Notes under the pieces: model-generated
Told to the model about the DNA's origin: nothing
Database searches by the model: none
The model's input: the letters and a program-made list of their open reading frames with translations, nothing else
From: Symbiodinium natans
Taxonomy: Eukaryota > Sar > Dinophyceae > Suessiales > Symbiodiniaceae
Length of the DNA stretch: 64,000 nucleotides
Assembly: GCA_905221605.1 (NCBI GenBank)
Contig: CAJNDS010000113.1
Coordinates: 1,939,715-2,003,714 of the forward strand
Direction: 5' to 3'
Part shown: positions 1-10,357 of the stretch, in pieces
How positions within the stretch are numbered: position 1 is the first letter of the stretch
Layout: each line of letters begins with the position of its first letter
Translations under genes and position numbers: made by a program

Positions 1-486
1 AGGTATTGTTGCCAGATCCTCCAAATCAAAGTCAAGTCTGAGGAGTCAAGTTTTTCGGATTCAGAGGACCGGACCTGCAGGTCGCTTCGATTTCCGCGAC
101 GAAAACAAAACGCGGGGTGCCCAAGTAAGGGGTTTCGAGTCTTGGGCTCTCGTCGGGGACTTATTGGGTTAGGGTCGGGATTAGGGTTTATGCGTGCGGT
201 CTTGCGGACTGTCTCGAAGAAGAAGAAGAAGCTCCTGCAAACCTGAAGCCCAAAACCCTACAGACTGCAACTGGTACGGGGCCTAAACCGTAAACCCCAA
301 GACCCCAAACCCCAAAACCTAAACCCTAAACCCTAACCCCTAAACCCCAATCCCTAAACCTTATGTTAAACCCCCTAACCCATGGCCTCCTGAACTTCAG
401 CCGCAGACGGCAAGGCCGCAAGCTCTCGTAGGCGCTCACCCGAGCACGGCCTCCCGGGTCTTGGGGGCTTTTTACCTTGTAGAAGT

Positions 487-596
487 GTAAAATAAATAAA
501 TAAATAAATAAATATATATATATATATGTGCACATTGCATATGGGTTTTTTCAAGAAGCATATTGTACATATATATATATATACACACACATACTG
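487..596. repeat. AAAT and AT/AC microsatellites
   Basis: (AAAT)n runs into (AT)n at about 490-530, and a second (AT)n/(AC)n tract lies at about 568-592. The rest of 1-1,630 holds scattered telomere-like units and no exon that I could recognise. Confidence 0.85.
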
Positions 597-1630
597 GAGA
601 GGGTCAGCAAAGATTTTTCGGGTTAGGGTTTAGAGGTTTCGAGTCGAGCCCCCCGAATCCCTTTCGACTCTTTGCAGGTAGCCTTAGTACCTTAGAAGTG
701 GTCTGAAGGGGGTCTTGGAACAGTAAGCCATGAGGGGCACAACCAAGGATGCACTTGTCAAGACTCGGTTGTGGCTACTCCGGTATCAAGGGCCCGGAGA
801 AGCCTTGCCACTGGCTTATGGCTCTCGTCTAGGCGTGCGGGGTAGGGTTTGTGCGTCCGGGATGTTGACGAGCTTGGGGACCTAGGGTAGCAGAGGGGCT
901 GAAGCCCCAATAGATGCTAGCATCCAACTTCGTGATTCCGATGCTGGGAGGACAAAAACTCAACCCCAAACCACGGAACTCGCCCCATATCTGACGCACA
1001 GCCGACCCTGAAGATTTCGGATAAAGGAAGGAGGCTGAAAGCAGAGATTTCTTGTGGGTGCAGCGAACTTTACAAATCGATCTGTATCAAAAGTACAACA
1101 ATACATTGCAAACCATGGGTTGAGGATTCTAGGTTCAGACTTCAGGGTTGAGTGCTTGAGGGGATGAGAGGTAACACCGCTCAAATCAAGGGTATAGCTG
1201 CCGGGATAGTCCCAACTCCCAACAGCAATGGGCACTTGCGGCAAGAGGTCAATCCTTGACCCTCAACCCTAACAAAGACCCTTAACCTTAAACCTCCTGG
1301 GGCGGGCCTGTTGCCCGGCCAGGGAACAGCGTCCTCGAACACTAGCGACGGCGGATCGTTTCCTGCACGACTTTCGCGGTCTAGGAGGCAACGCAAGAGA
1401 TCCAAGGTTTGGACTTTAGGGTTTAGGGTTAGGGCTTCAGGACTCGGAGGCTTTCGTTTAGGGTTTGGGCTTTCAGGTTTCAAACACGCTGAACGAGAAC
1501 GAGCTGAGTTGGAGGACTCTGCAGCGATAAAGGACCTCAAGGTACAACTACTGGAGCCCTACCGGGAACCATAAACCCTAAACTCTTTAAACCTTAAACC
1601 CTAAACCGTAACGATTGTGTCATGTTTTTG

Positions 1631-1745
1631 TCAATAGACTGTAGTGAAGTTGCCGTAGTCGTGCTTGCACGTAGTCAAAAAACAACCTGGAGTTTCCACG
1701 ACCTTAGCTCCGCCTGTCACCGTCTTTCGCTCCAATATTGGCATA
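1631..1745 (-). CDS. possible terminal exon, unknown product
   Basis: The minus strand reads ERKTVTGGAKVVETPGCFL, then TTCKHDYGNFTTVY and a stop at 1631. Composition is protein-like and lacks the TTTAGGG-derived residues of its neighbours. It could be the last exon of the hydrolase gene or part of the next gene to the left. No family recognised. Confidence 0.25.
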
Positions 1746-2340
1746 CAATAGGTTATTCGCACAAAAAAGAGGCTAACCGTTAACCTCACTAAACTCTGAC
1801 CCTGAAGGCCCCCAAAAACCCCTAAAACCCCCAACAGCCTCAAACCCCCAAAGCCCAAGACCCTGTAAACCTCTTTGGCGCCAAGCCTGCAGGCCAATCC
1901 AACCACCGCTGCACGGCCCAAGCTAAAGTCCTTCCGCTGGATGCAGGCACCTCCCACTGAGTCACACGCGCTCGGGGGTCGGGATTCTGCCAGGTTTGTA
2001 GCGGTTTGGGGCAGGGTATATGGTTGTAGGGGTTTAGGGGTTGCAGCGCTTAGGGTTTGGGGTGTGAGGGCAATAAGGGACTTAGGGTTTTCCTTACCCG
2101 CCAGAGGGCCCAAAGCCCCAAAGCACGAACCCCAAACATCCCCAAGCAGATAAGCACTTCAGCCCCAAACCCCAAACCCTAAACCCCCTAAACCTCTCCC
2201 AGCTGAACCCTATAGACTACACTACAAACACCAAACCTTACAAACCCTACAACCCTACAAACCCTGCAGACCCTACAAACCCTACAACCCTAAAACCCCA
2301 AGCCCTACAAACCTACACCCTAAACCCTACAAACCCGACT

Positions 2341-5300
2341 GCTTCCGACTGCGCCAGGTGGCCTCCCACGTGCTGTCCGTCCAGCGGCCCCAACCCAACG
2401 TGTGATCCTTTGGGCTCTGCAACTTCGGAGGGCGCTTTAGGGGTTTCATTTGGAGTTCTTTGGGGTTTAGGGTTTTTTGGGTTCTAGGGCTCTGGAGATT
2501 TTATGGTTTGGGGGCTTTTGGGTGGTATAATGAAGTATAATCAGGCTGTCATGAGCATTGCCTCGGGCCATCGCACCCACTGGAGCGCTTCCCGACATCC
2601 TTGCAAAACCCTGGCTGGAGCACGCCTGTAGCTTCAGTGAGAGTTCACAGATCCCATGATAAGCCCAAACCCTCAAGCCTCAGCACCCTCCAACCTAAAC
2701 CCTAAACCCTAAACCCTAAACCCTAAACCCTAAACCCTAAACACGGCTTACGCTGCGAAGACACAAAACGCTTTGCCATGATGCTTCGAACCCTGGGCCT
2801 TTAGATCCAAGGCTTCACAGGGTTTAGGGTTCGTAGGTTTTACCCTTAGCCCCTAAACCCTAGTCTTCAGGCACGGAGTGTATACTTGAGGGCTTATATA
2901 GGATTCATTTAGGGCCCTATCAATTAGGGGGCCTGAAGGGCTTCTTGCTGAGGTCGCTTCGATGCACGCGATGGCCCACACGCCATTGCCAGGCCGCTGC
3001 AGGGCGTCCTGTGCTGAGGTTCAGGGTTTAAGTGCAAGGTGTCCAGCGCGGGTTTGGGGAAACCGTCACTTGGGCATGGGGAAGCAAAGGGGTATGAGAC
3101 CTTTCAGAGTTCGGGGATTGAGCGTGTGCCGGACCGAAGGATTCAAATCCTCCTTGCAGGGCCTCAAACTGTCTGTCCTTGATCCTGCAGCACATGCAGC
3201 CGTGAGCTGCATTGATAGCGCGCTTCTCCCGAAATACCGAACTTTTGATAAGGCCTGGATGTAGATGCCCCCCCCCCCCCCCCCCCCCTTAACCCTCCGC
3301 GACCTGGCCTTCCATCCCGTAAGGTGACCCGAGCGCAAGCTGTCGTACTGCTGCATCTCCGCCGGCGTGCAGGGGCGCTTCCAGTAGGGGCAGCTCCCCG
3401 GGCAGCAGTCCAGCCCCAGAGAATAGGTGATTTCGGACCTTGCTTTTTAGGGTTGTTAGCTGTGCTGATGCTTTAGGGGGGGGTTTAGGGTTTAGGGTTT
3501 AGGGTTTAGGGTTTAGGGTTTAGGGTTTAGGGTTTCGGGCTTAGGGGGATGAGGGCTTCGGGAGCCGAATCCTGTAAGCTTAGCAGTGCATGGCATGAGA
3601 GGAAGTGTCACAGTGCGGCTTCAAAGGGGTTTGGGAGGCTTGGGGTACCAGGCCCTGTGTAGGGGCTGTGGGATTCTTGTGGTTTAGGGCCCTAGAGGGC
3701 TTCAGATGTCGAGGGGTTTTAGGGGGTTTTGGGGTACATGTCCCGGCGACGAGTCATAGAGGCTGTTGACGATGAAAAGCCGAGTCTGTATGAGATCCAC
3801 AAAGTACTCAGGGAAGAGGCACCTGGGTTGCTCTTGGATTCGCATCACCAAGGCTTTCTCTATTGGACTGCCTGATACTCGGGTTTTCATAAGTCTTCCC
3901 AGGAGCCGCCACGGCTCAGACGTATACTTTTCGAGGCAGCCAGCATGCAGGCTGCTGTAGCCGCCCGAAACGTTGAAAAGGCTGATCATCTGGTTCGGCC
4001 AGCAACGGACTCCTCGGTGGGCGTCGGAAAACCCCAAAGAAGAAACCAAAACTCCTCTTCGAACCTAAGCTCGAAAACTGCGCCCCCTAAGTTGGTGCTT
4101 TGGAGTCGTGAACTTTTTTTGTTAATTCATTATGTTTAAAAGCCATTTGCCAAGCCTCCCTGAAACCCATACATCAACATGCTAACGCCCTGTAAGTGTC
4201 AAAATGTGTATTCAACGAGGTTTAGGGTTTAAAGGGTTCAGGGCTTCTTAAACAAGGCTTATAGTGCTTAGGGTCTATAGGGTTCAGGGCTTCTTAAACA
4301 AGGTTTAGTGTTTAGGGTCTATAGGATTCAGGGCTTAGGGCTTCTTAAACAAGGCTTATAGTGTTTAGGGTCTATAGGGCTTCTTAAGCAAGAGATGTTG
4401 AACTTCCAGCTCCTTGGTGGTCCGGCACGTCGAGGAAAAATCCCGCGTCGGGTAGGGCCAGGACTTCCATCTGCTTGCCTCGGCTCCCCACAAGTGCAAG
4501 AGCCACCAGTGCAGTTACGCCGGCTTCATAGAGGGAATCTCACCAATCCTACACATTACCCGAAACCCTAAACCCTAAACCCTAAACCCTAAAGGCCCTA
4601 AACCCTAAACCCTAAACCCTACACATGATAAAGCCTCAGAAGCCCTCAACGAAACAAGGAAAAAGGGTACCATTAGGGGGGGAGGTGCAAGACTCGTCCC
4701 TGTCATCCCCGGCACCTCAGGGCTGTCGAGGACTTTTCAGGTTGAACGTAGGGCTCAGGTTGCAGGATGTCCTAAACCCTAAACCCTAAACCCGAAACCC
4801 TAATTAAACCCCAAACCGGGGTTTGAAGGCGTACGGCTTAAGGTTTGGAAGGTGGGCGAGACCGCTTCACTCCCGCTTCCCACAGTCTACGGCCTTTCTT
4901 CCAGACACTGCACGTAGGGTTTAGGGTTTAGGGTTTAGGGTTTAGGGTTTAGGGTTCGGGGTTTGGGGTTTACTGTTTGGGGCTTAGAGTTTTGGGTTTA
5001 GCGTTCAGGGAAGCAAAAGCATTGTACCGGCACAACACCCCCGCCTACGGCACTGTTCAGCATGCTCAGCATCCTCTTCTGAAGTGTCTGGAAAGGCGCG
5101 CAGCCACCTTCCTTGAGACGCTTGGCAATGTAGTCCGCGTGGAAGTAGACAGCACTGGCACCTGCACTGCCTCCACTCACTACGACGCGGGACGCTTCAA
5201 GGATACCTTCCTTGGATTCAAGCTCAGTCAGAACAGCCTTCAAGATCTGTTCGCCCTTGAAGTGCAGGTCGTCAACCACCGAGTTGCCAGTGAAGCTCGC

Positions 5301-6134
5301 CCCATCACAGTAGGGAACGTACACGAGAGTCCAGGTGCTGAAGACCGGGTTCACCTTTGGGTCTGCGCTCAGATATCCCGAAAGAAAGTCCGCCGATTTG
5401 GTTTGTGCCCAGCGTTTGCCTTGGCTGCTCACGGAAGCCTGAAGAAAATGCAAGCTCTTTTCGTCAAAAAACTATGGCCCTCAGCGAACGGCCTATGTAC
5501 AAGTAGTTACTCGTACCAAGCTATCCGCTCCATGGCGCTGGGTCTCAAGCCCAGTATATACAAGCAAAGCTCAAACTGCGAGCGCCATCTCTATCCACCT
5601 CTACAGCAGTGTCGATGCCTCATCTCTACAGCCTAGGCAACAAATAGCCCCCCCCAAAACAATAAAGAAAGAGCGGTGCTCTCCAATATATCGAGAGTGG
5701 CTGGAGCCGAGATGTCCGCCAGAGCGCTTCCGGCAGTCCATGAGAGTGCCATCGGCGCTGGGGGCTTTGCAGTTCCTCCGATGGCTTCAGCCCAGCAAAA
5801 GAAAGGACCCCAACCCCCCACCCCCCTCCACCCCCGAAGCACCTCAGGCCTCGATTGAAAGGGCCCCTGGGCTTTTGTGCTGGGGTTAGGAGGCTCGGGT
5901 TGAGGGCTTCAAAGTCTTGTAAGTTTTGTAAAGGTCGTTGGTGTGAGTTGTGGGGCCTAGGCTCAAGGAGAGGATGGGGTTCTTGGGATTTGTATGGTTT
6001 AGGGTTTAGGTAGGTTGATAATGGACCCTGAAACTTGAAGGTTTGCACTACAGGGCTGATAGGAAAGTCTTGATCATGCGAAGTTTCTGGTCATAACACC
6101 AGCCGCCACCCTCGAGGTGGAGCAGGAATTTGTC
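2341..6134 (-). CDS. pectinacetylesterase catalytic-core exons
   Basis: The core starts with DKFLLHLEGGGWCYD (oxyanion-hole GGGWC) from 6134. 5757-5682 supplies DCRKRSGGHLGSS. The largest exon, about 5430-5105, supplies the core from DFLSGYLSADP through YCDGASFTGN to VVSGGSAGASAVYFHADYIA, where Ser of GGSAG is the expected nucleophile. 4470-4390 has LALPDAGFFLDV with the family Asp. 3989-3907 and 3822-3751 join through a phase-2 GC-AG intron to make EPWRCLFPEYF. 3822-3751 and 3438-3309 join through a GT-AG intron to make NSLYDSSEITYSLGLDC. 3008-2958 has GNGVWAIACIE. A normal algal or plant family member is about 350-400 residues, close to the total here. Confidence 0.88.
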
Positions 6135-8055
6135 CTTAGCCAGGGTTGAGAGGCCGAGGGTGGACTGGTACACTCAAATTCCAACCCCAGGTTGACCCAT
6201 GATGTACCCTGTTGGAGGCTCGAACTCTATGATTATTATTTACTATTATTTACTAGCTAAACTTATCGTAGAGACCCAGATCAAGCCCTTTAGGCCCTCT
6301 GGACAGCTGGGCATCCTTCTCCTGGCCTGGGCGTATGTAGTAGCCGGCCATGCTGCCGTCCAGACACCGAGCCTCTGGGTACTTGTCTTCAGAGAGCAGT
6401 GACAACGTCGTCTGCGCACTGCCACCACCGCACTTGCATCCTGCGCACTTGCATCCCCAGTCGCGGCCGAGAGATTCGCAGGTGTACTTGCCAGCACCCC
6501 ACTCGATCCACTCGTCGCAGGTGTAGCCTGGGAACAGACAGACTAGAATAGCCTATCACGTCCAGCATATGTCTAGAGACCCCGAAGCCCTCAACCCTCA
6601 ACCCTAAACCGTAAATCCACCCTACCACCAAGACAAGCGACTTCCACACTTCTCGCATTCTGCGGGCTTCTCGCCCCCGCATTCAACCGCAAAGTCAGAG
6701 CAGCAGTCGCCATGAGCCTGCCAGCGCTGTGAACACAAAACGAGCATATAAGGAGTAAATCCGGGGTTTAGGGTTTAGGGTTTAGGGTTTAGGGTTTAGG
6801 GTTTAGGGTTTAGGGTTTAGGATAGGGCTAAGGGTACATGACTTGAAGGTCCGGGGGCAGCGAGTTGGCCAAAACCACAGCAACATTATAACCCCACAAC
6901 GCATAACCTCCTCTCTCCGCGCTCGCCGGCCTGGCACGCGTCGTTGCACCAGCAGTCCTGGCATCAAGGCTGAGAGTTGAAGCCAGAGTTGCTGTTATGA
7001 AGTGAATTTTACCGAGTTCAGGGTTCATGCTTTGTGCTTGGGGTTTTGCGGTGGCTCCATCACGTAAACCATCCAGCAACACAAAGCAGTATGACCTTCT
7101 CTCAGGGTCTGCAGGTTTGCGTGCAACAAAGGAGGCTAGATAAGCCTCAAAAAAGGCCTGTAGGGTACCGCTTCGAGGCAATGCCAGAAGCCAAGAACCG
7201 TCTCAAACCCGAAAGCCCTGACCTAGCCCTAGACCCCCCCGAAGTACCCTAAATTCGGCCCCTCAGGGGCTTAGGGAACCCGTAAACCCTAAACCCTAAA
7301 CTCGTAAACCCTAAACGGTAAACCTCACCCTGAACCCTAAACCTCAAAACTGAAGTGGGAGGGTTCAGGGTCACCTTTGTTCGCCCGCCTCGGCCCAGGA
7401 TCCGCACTTCCCGGCACAGGAGCTGCTTGATCCGGAGCCCGCGACCACCTGCTTGGGGGTGCAGGGTTTGGGGTTTAACTAGGGTTTGGGGTTTAGGTTT
7501 TTGGGTTTGGGGTTTAGGGTTTAGGGTTTCGGGTTTAGGGTTTGGGATTTAGGGCTTGGGGTTTAGAGTTTGGGGTCTAAGGTCTAGGGTTGGGGGTCTT
7601 GGGGTTTACATTGGGTGGCGCTTATAGGGCTATGCTGCTTCTTGGGGATTTAGGGTCTAGATTTTTTCTGGCTTCTGGGTTTGAGGCTTTAATTGTTTCT
7701 AGGCTTTAGGGTTCATGATGTGTCTTTGATTTGGCTTGCTTCTGGGTTCTTGAGGAGCTTTCGGAGCTTAGGCTCCAGACGGCGGCACACTACACTGACT
7801 GTAGCCAAGCCGCAAGCGTCGCCAGCAAAGACAGCCGGGGCCTGAGCTTAAGGTGTTCGGTTTGGGGTTTGGGGTTTGGGGTTTGGGGTTTGGGGTTTGG
7901 GGTTTGGGGTTTAGGGTTTAGGGTTGGGGTGGGGTATCTCGCAGAGGCATGAGGCTTAGGGCTTGAAGAATCTCAGACAGTGCATCTGACGCGCAGCCAG
8001 GCAACATGAGCGCGGCTGCTCCCAACCCGTGCACGGCCACAGCTGCAGTGGCCAT
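2341..8055 (-). CDS. secreted pectinacetylesterase/NOTUM-like hydrolase with somatomedin-B domain
   Basis: The family comprises serine hydrolases that remove acetyl or acyl groups, from pectin in plants and from Wnt in the animal protein NOTUM. Exons on the minus strand: possible signal exon 8055 to about 7973; somatomedin-B exons 7448-7389, 6957-6931 and 6726 to about 6640; Cys-rich exon 6527-6429; hydrolase exons about 6134-6078, 5757-5682, 5430-5105, 4470-4390, 3989-3907, 3822-3751, 3438-3309, 3008-2958 and possibly 2407-2341. Visible landmarks are LEGGGWCYD, GGHLGSS, YVPYCDGASFTGN, the nucleophile elbow SGGSAG, LALPDAGFFLDV, EPWRCLFPEYF, NSLYDS and GNGVWAIACIE. In this family a catalytic His follows the last block; the candidate is in the uncertain last exon (DHTLGW). 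The substrate cannot be read from the sequence; an algal cell-wall or mucilage polysaccharide is an inference. Confidence 0.88.
2694..2743. repeat. interstitial telomere-type repeat (CCCTAAA)n
   Basis: About seven perfect CCCTAAA units. Other short arrays of the same motif in either orientation are at 3481-3535, 4563-4620, 4916-4955, 6767-6822, 44500-44563, 57009-57054 and 57304-57364. Single or degenerate units occur throughout the non-AT-rich parts, mostly in introns and intergenic DNA. Confidence 0.95.
3268..3288. repeat. poly-C tract
   Basis: Twenty-one C in a row between hydrolase exons 3438-3309 and 3008-2958, inside an intron. Similar G or C homopolymers occur at about 29,923-29,938, 31,614-31,636, 33,921-33,938, 57,919-57,930 and 59,274-59,294. 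Confidence 0.95.
6429..6527 (-). CDS. Cys-rich module exon (YTCDEW/CxCAGCxC) of the hydrolase gene
   Basis: After a CAG acceptor the frame reads YTCDEWIEWGAGKYTC, then ESLGRDWGCKCAGCKC, and ends at a GT donor. The spacing TCDxW, TC, LExxxGCxCxGCxC resembles a short Cys-rich repeat I have seen in secreted proteins of dinoflagellates and other marine protists; I do not know an established domain name. It lies between the somatomedin-B domain and the hydrolase core, which fits a secreted, disulfide-rich N-terminal arm. Confidence 0.7.
6640..7448 (-). CDS. somatomedin-B-like domain exons of the hydrolase gene
   Basis: Three exons join to one eight-cysteine domain. 7448-7389 encodes a Ser/Gly linker and SSCAGKCGSWAE (Cys 1-2). 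6957-6931 is only 27 nt and encodes DCWCNDACQ (Cys 3-5). The exon from 6726 encodes RWQAHGDCCSDFAVEC (Cys 6-8) and continues GGEKPAECEKC. The pattern CxxxC, CxCxxxC, GDCCxD, C is the somatomedin-B signature, a disulfide-knotted extracellular binding module. The first two introns have GC donors. The end of the third exon near 6,640 is uncertain; a GA donor after TGTG would keep frame with the next exon. Confidence 0.85.
7843..7925. repeat. TTTGGGG-type variant of the telomere-like repeat
   Basis: About nine units of GGTTTGG followed by TTTAGGG units. A second, looser patch lies at 7,460-7,610. It shows the telomere-like motif diverging into local variants. Confidence 0.85.
7973..8055 (-). CDS. 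possible first exon with signal peptide (hydrolase gene)
   Basis: The minus strand opens with MATAAVAVHGLGAAALMLPG, then CASDALSE. The Ala/Leu-rich stretch with a small-residue region before CASDA resembles a cleaved signal peptide. It lies about 500 nt upstream of the somatomedin-B exons, the right place for the start of a secreted protein. The 3' edge is not defined, and a stretch near 7,850-7,770 could hold another small exon. Weak evidence on its own. Confidence 0.35.
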
Positions 8056-8909
8056 GGCAACGAGTGGCTGAGGTCAGAGCTTTAGGGGTTCTTTAGGGGT
8101 ACCTTAAAGCTGCGCACGAGACTTTACAGCATCGTACAGTCGTACAGCCTGAGGCCAGAACAGTAACCACACTCACCACACTCTACATACAACTCAAACA
8201 TGAAACAGCTTTCAAAAACGGATGTCTAAACCCAAAGCCCTTAAACCGTGGTAACCCTAAACCCTACAAAACCTAAGCCTCCCAAGGATCAATGCGGCGA
8301 GCCTTGAACCAATGCTTCGGATGCTATACTCCTAAACCCTGCAGACTCTTGCAGGCCCTAGGGCCTTTTGTTGCCCTGTAACCCTCAAACCTCTTCAACC
8401 CAAACTCGAGTACACAGGGTTCAGGAATTTTGAAGGTATTGCGGTTTGAGGCTGTCGCATGTTTGGAAGTTGAGAGTCGACAGGACTTCAGGATCGAGGT
8501 TTCGGGGGTGTAGGGTTGTCACGTGACGCGGGTGAGCAACACGGGCTGCCAAAGGGAGTAAGCCCGAATTGCAGAACTCAAAGTCTGAGCCAATGACTCA
8601 CAAAGAAGATTGGCCTGTAGATCCTCAACCCTAGAAGCCCTAACCGCCCGCGACAGCAGATCGGATCACTTTCCACTCAAAGCCCCTAAATCCCAAAATC
8701 CCCCCCCCAACAGGGCCCTCGCTCGACAAGAGGAACCAGCCCCAACCGTTCATGGTTTTAGGGTCCCTCTAAGCTTTAGAAGGCAGCCCTCAAGCCCAGA
8801 ATACAAAGGCCTCAAGCCTAAACCCTAAACCGAAACCCTGAACCCACAACCAGACATCTTAGCTCCTGAAGGTCCCTTGAGGTCCCAATGAATCGTCCCT
8901 CCCGAGAGC

Positions 8910-10357
8910 CTCTCCCGTCTTGTTGCGCACCAAAAGCTTCCGCCCATCGAGGTGGCTCACAACGATCCTGGCTGTGCAGGTATGGGGTTTTGGAAAATAG
9001 GGGTGCCGTTTTTTGGGGATTCGATTCTATTTGTGGTAGAGAAGGGGTATCCTTAGATTGGAAATACCCAAATAGAGTTGAGGTTGAAAGGGAATTCGGG
9101 CCGCATGCAATGCAAAGGGTTTGGGGTTGAGGGAATGAGGTCTTGAATGTATAGGGTTTAGGGTTGAGGGAATTCTGCCCTCATGGGACCAAACAAGGGA
9201 TGCCACCTGTCCTGTGAAGGGAGCCCTGGTCTGAGGTAACCCCGAAACCCCAATCCCTCAGCAACTCAAAAGCGGGGCATGCCAACCTTCAAGCTTTAAA
9301 ACCCCCTACAACCCAAGAAGCCCGAACAGCGCACAAGGGGGCCACAAGGGTCACTTGGATAGCATTCAGTCATCAGATGCTATGCGCTTGCCGGCCGCCT
9401 GAAGCCAGTCAGGGCCTGTGCCAGGCTCAGCTCAACCTGCATGTAGAGGTCGGCCTGCCGAAGCCAAAAGCGAAGATGGGCAAAAACCAAGAGTGCCAGC
9501 AGCTAAGGTCTTCAATGGCACCGTGTGTCCTCAACAGCATTGGCCGGAGTTAGAGAAGCTCACGCAAAAAGTACCCTGGCGATGCTTGGGCGCCACGCAT
9601 TCCCCGAACATGCGGCTTGGATCAACATCCGTGAAGCAACTTGGCCTCTTTTCTCAGGAACTGGCTGTGTTCCTCTGCGGCATCACTCTGAGGTGCACAG
9701 GGCTTCGTGTGTGTTTGGACACAACTTGTGATACTGTTACGAAAGGCTGCTAGAGCGCAAGTGTGCAAAGCCAAAGTGTCCACTCTCGGAGAAGGGGACT
9801 GTTGAAGATAAAGGGCCCTGTGAACACGACCTCGCAACAAGAAGGCGCCGGAGTTCATGTCCTGCTGCCTGACCACCACGACAACGTCCCCGGGCTCAGC
9901 GCCGGGAGCTTCATCGGCCTGTGTGGGAGGAGGGGCTGCAGACACCCTGGAGCAAGTTGTAAGTACTTTACACAATAAAGAAAATTCTGGCCTTGAAACG
10001 TGTCGTTTAAGGGTAGAATTGACCCCGTGCAACATGTTTCCAGGGCCTGGCTCCCTGGGATGCACAAGGGGGCCACGTTTCAGGGAGCCTTCGGGGACCC
10101 TGGCTTTGAGACGAGTACCCTTATGGGGAAGCGGAGGTTCGTCCGAGCTGATGAGGGTTGGGGAATTCGACACCCTCTCTTTTCGATTTTGACGCCGCCG
10201 ACGCAAGATGACTGAAGTATGGACATTCTAAAGGACGCTAAAACGTACACCTGCAACCTGGAACCCTCGGCAGGTATTAAAAGCCGCGCACGACCTTGCC
10301 GTGCATGGTGATCTTGTGACCGTCGGGGGTGCCCTTGTCCACGAAGACCTGCAACAC
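8910..10357 (-). CDS. DnaJ gene, C-terminal client-binding domain exons
   Basis: 10357-10295 encodes VLQVFVDKGTPDGHKITMHGK and ends at a GT donor. 9918 to about 9831 encodes ADEAPGAEPGDVVVVVRQQD and a less certain tail. 9454-9399 encodes ADLYMQVELSLAQALTGF and ends in phase 2; the open frame continues upstream as HLRFWLRQ, which also resembles the family, so its true start may lie near 9.5 kb. 8967-8910 completes the split codon and encodes IVVSHLDGRKLLVRNKTGE before a GC donor. These are the conserved blocks of C-terminal domains I and II. The last family block (GEGMP and following) was not found between 8,909 and 8,060, so the gene is partial as read. Confidence 0.88.

Noticed and set aside
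960-1244. 94-codon minus-strand frame with SWDYPGSYTLDL
   Set aside because: Short protein-like patch only; the rest derives from telomere-like and low-complexity text, and no splice context was convincing.
4977-5636. 219-codon plus-strand frame
   Set aside because: It is the antisense shadow of the hydrolase exon with YCDGASFTGN and GGSAG on the minus strand.
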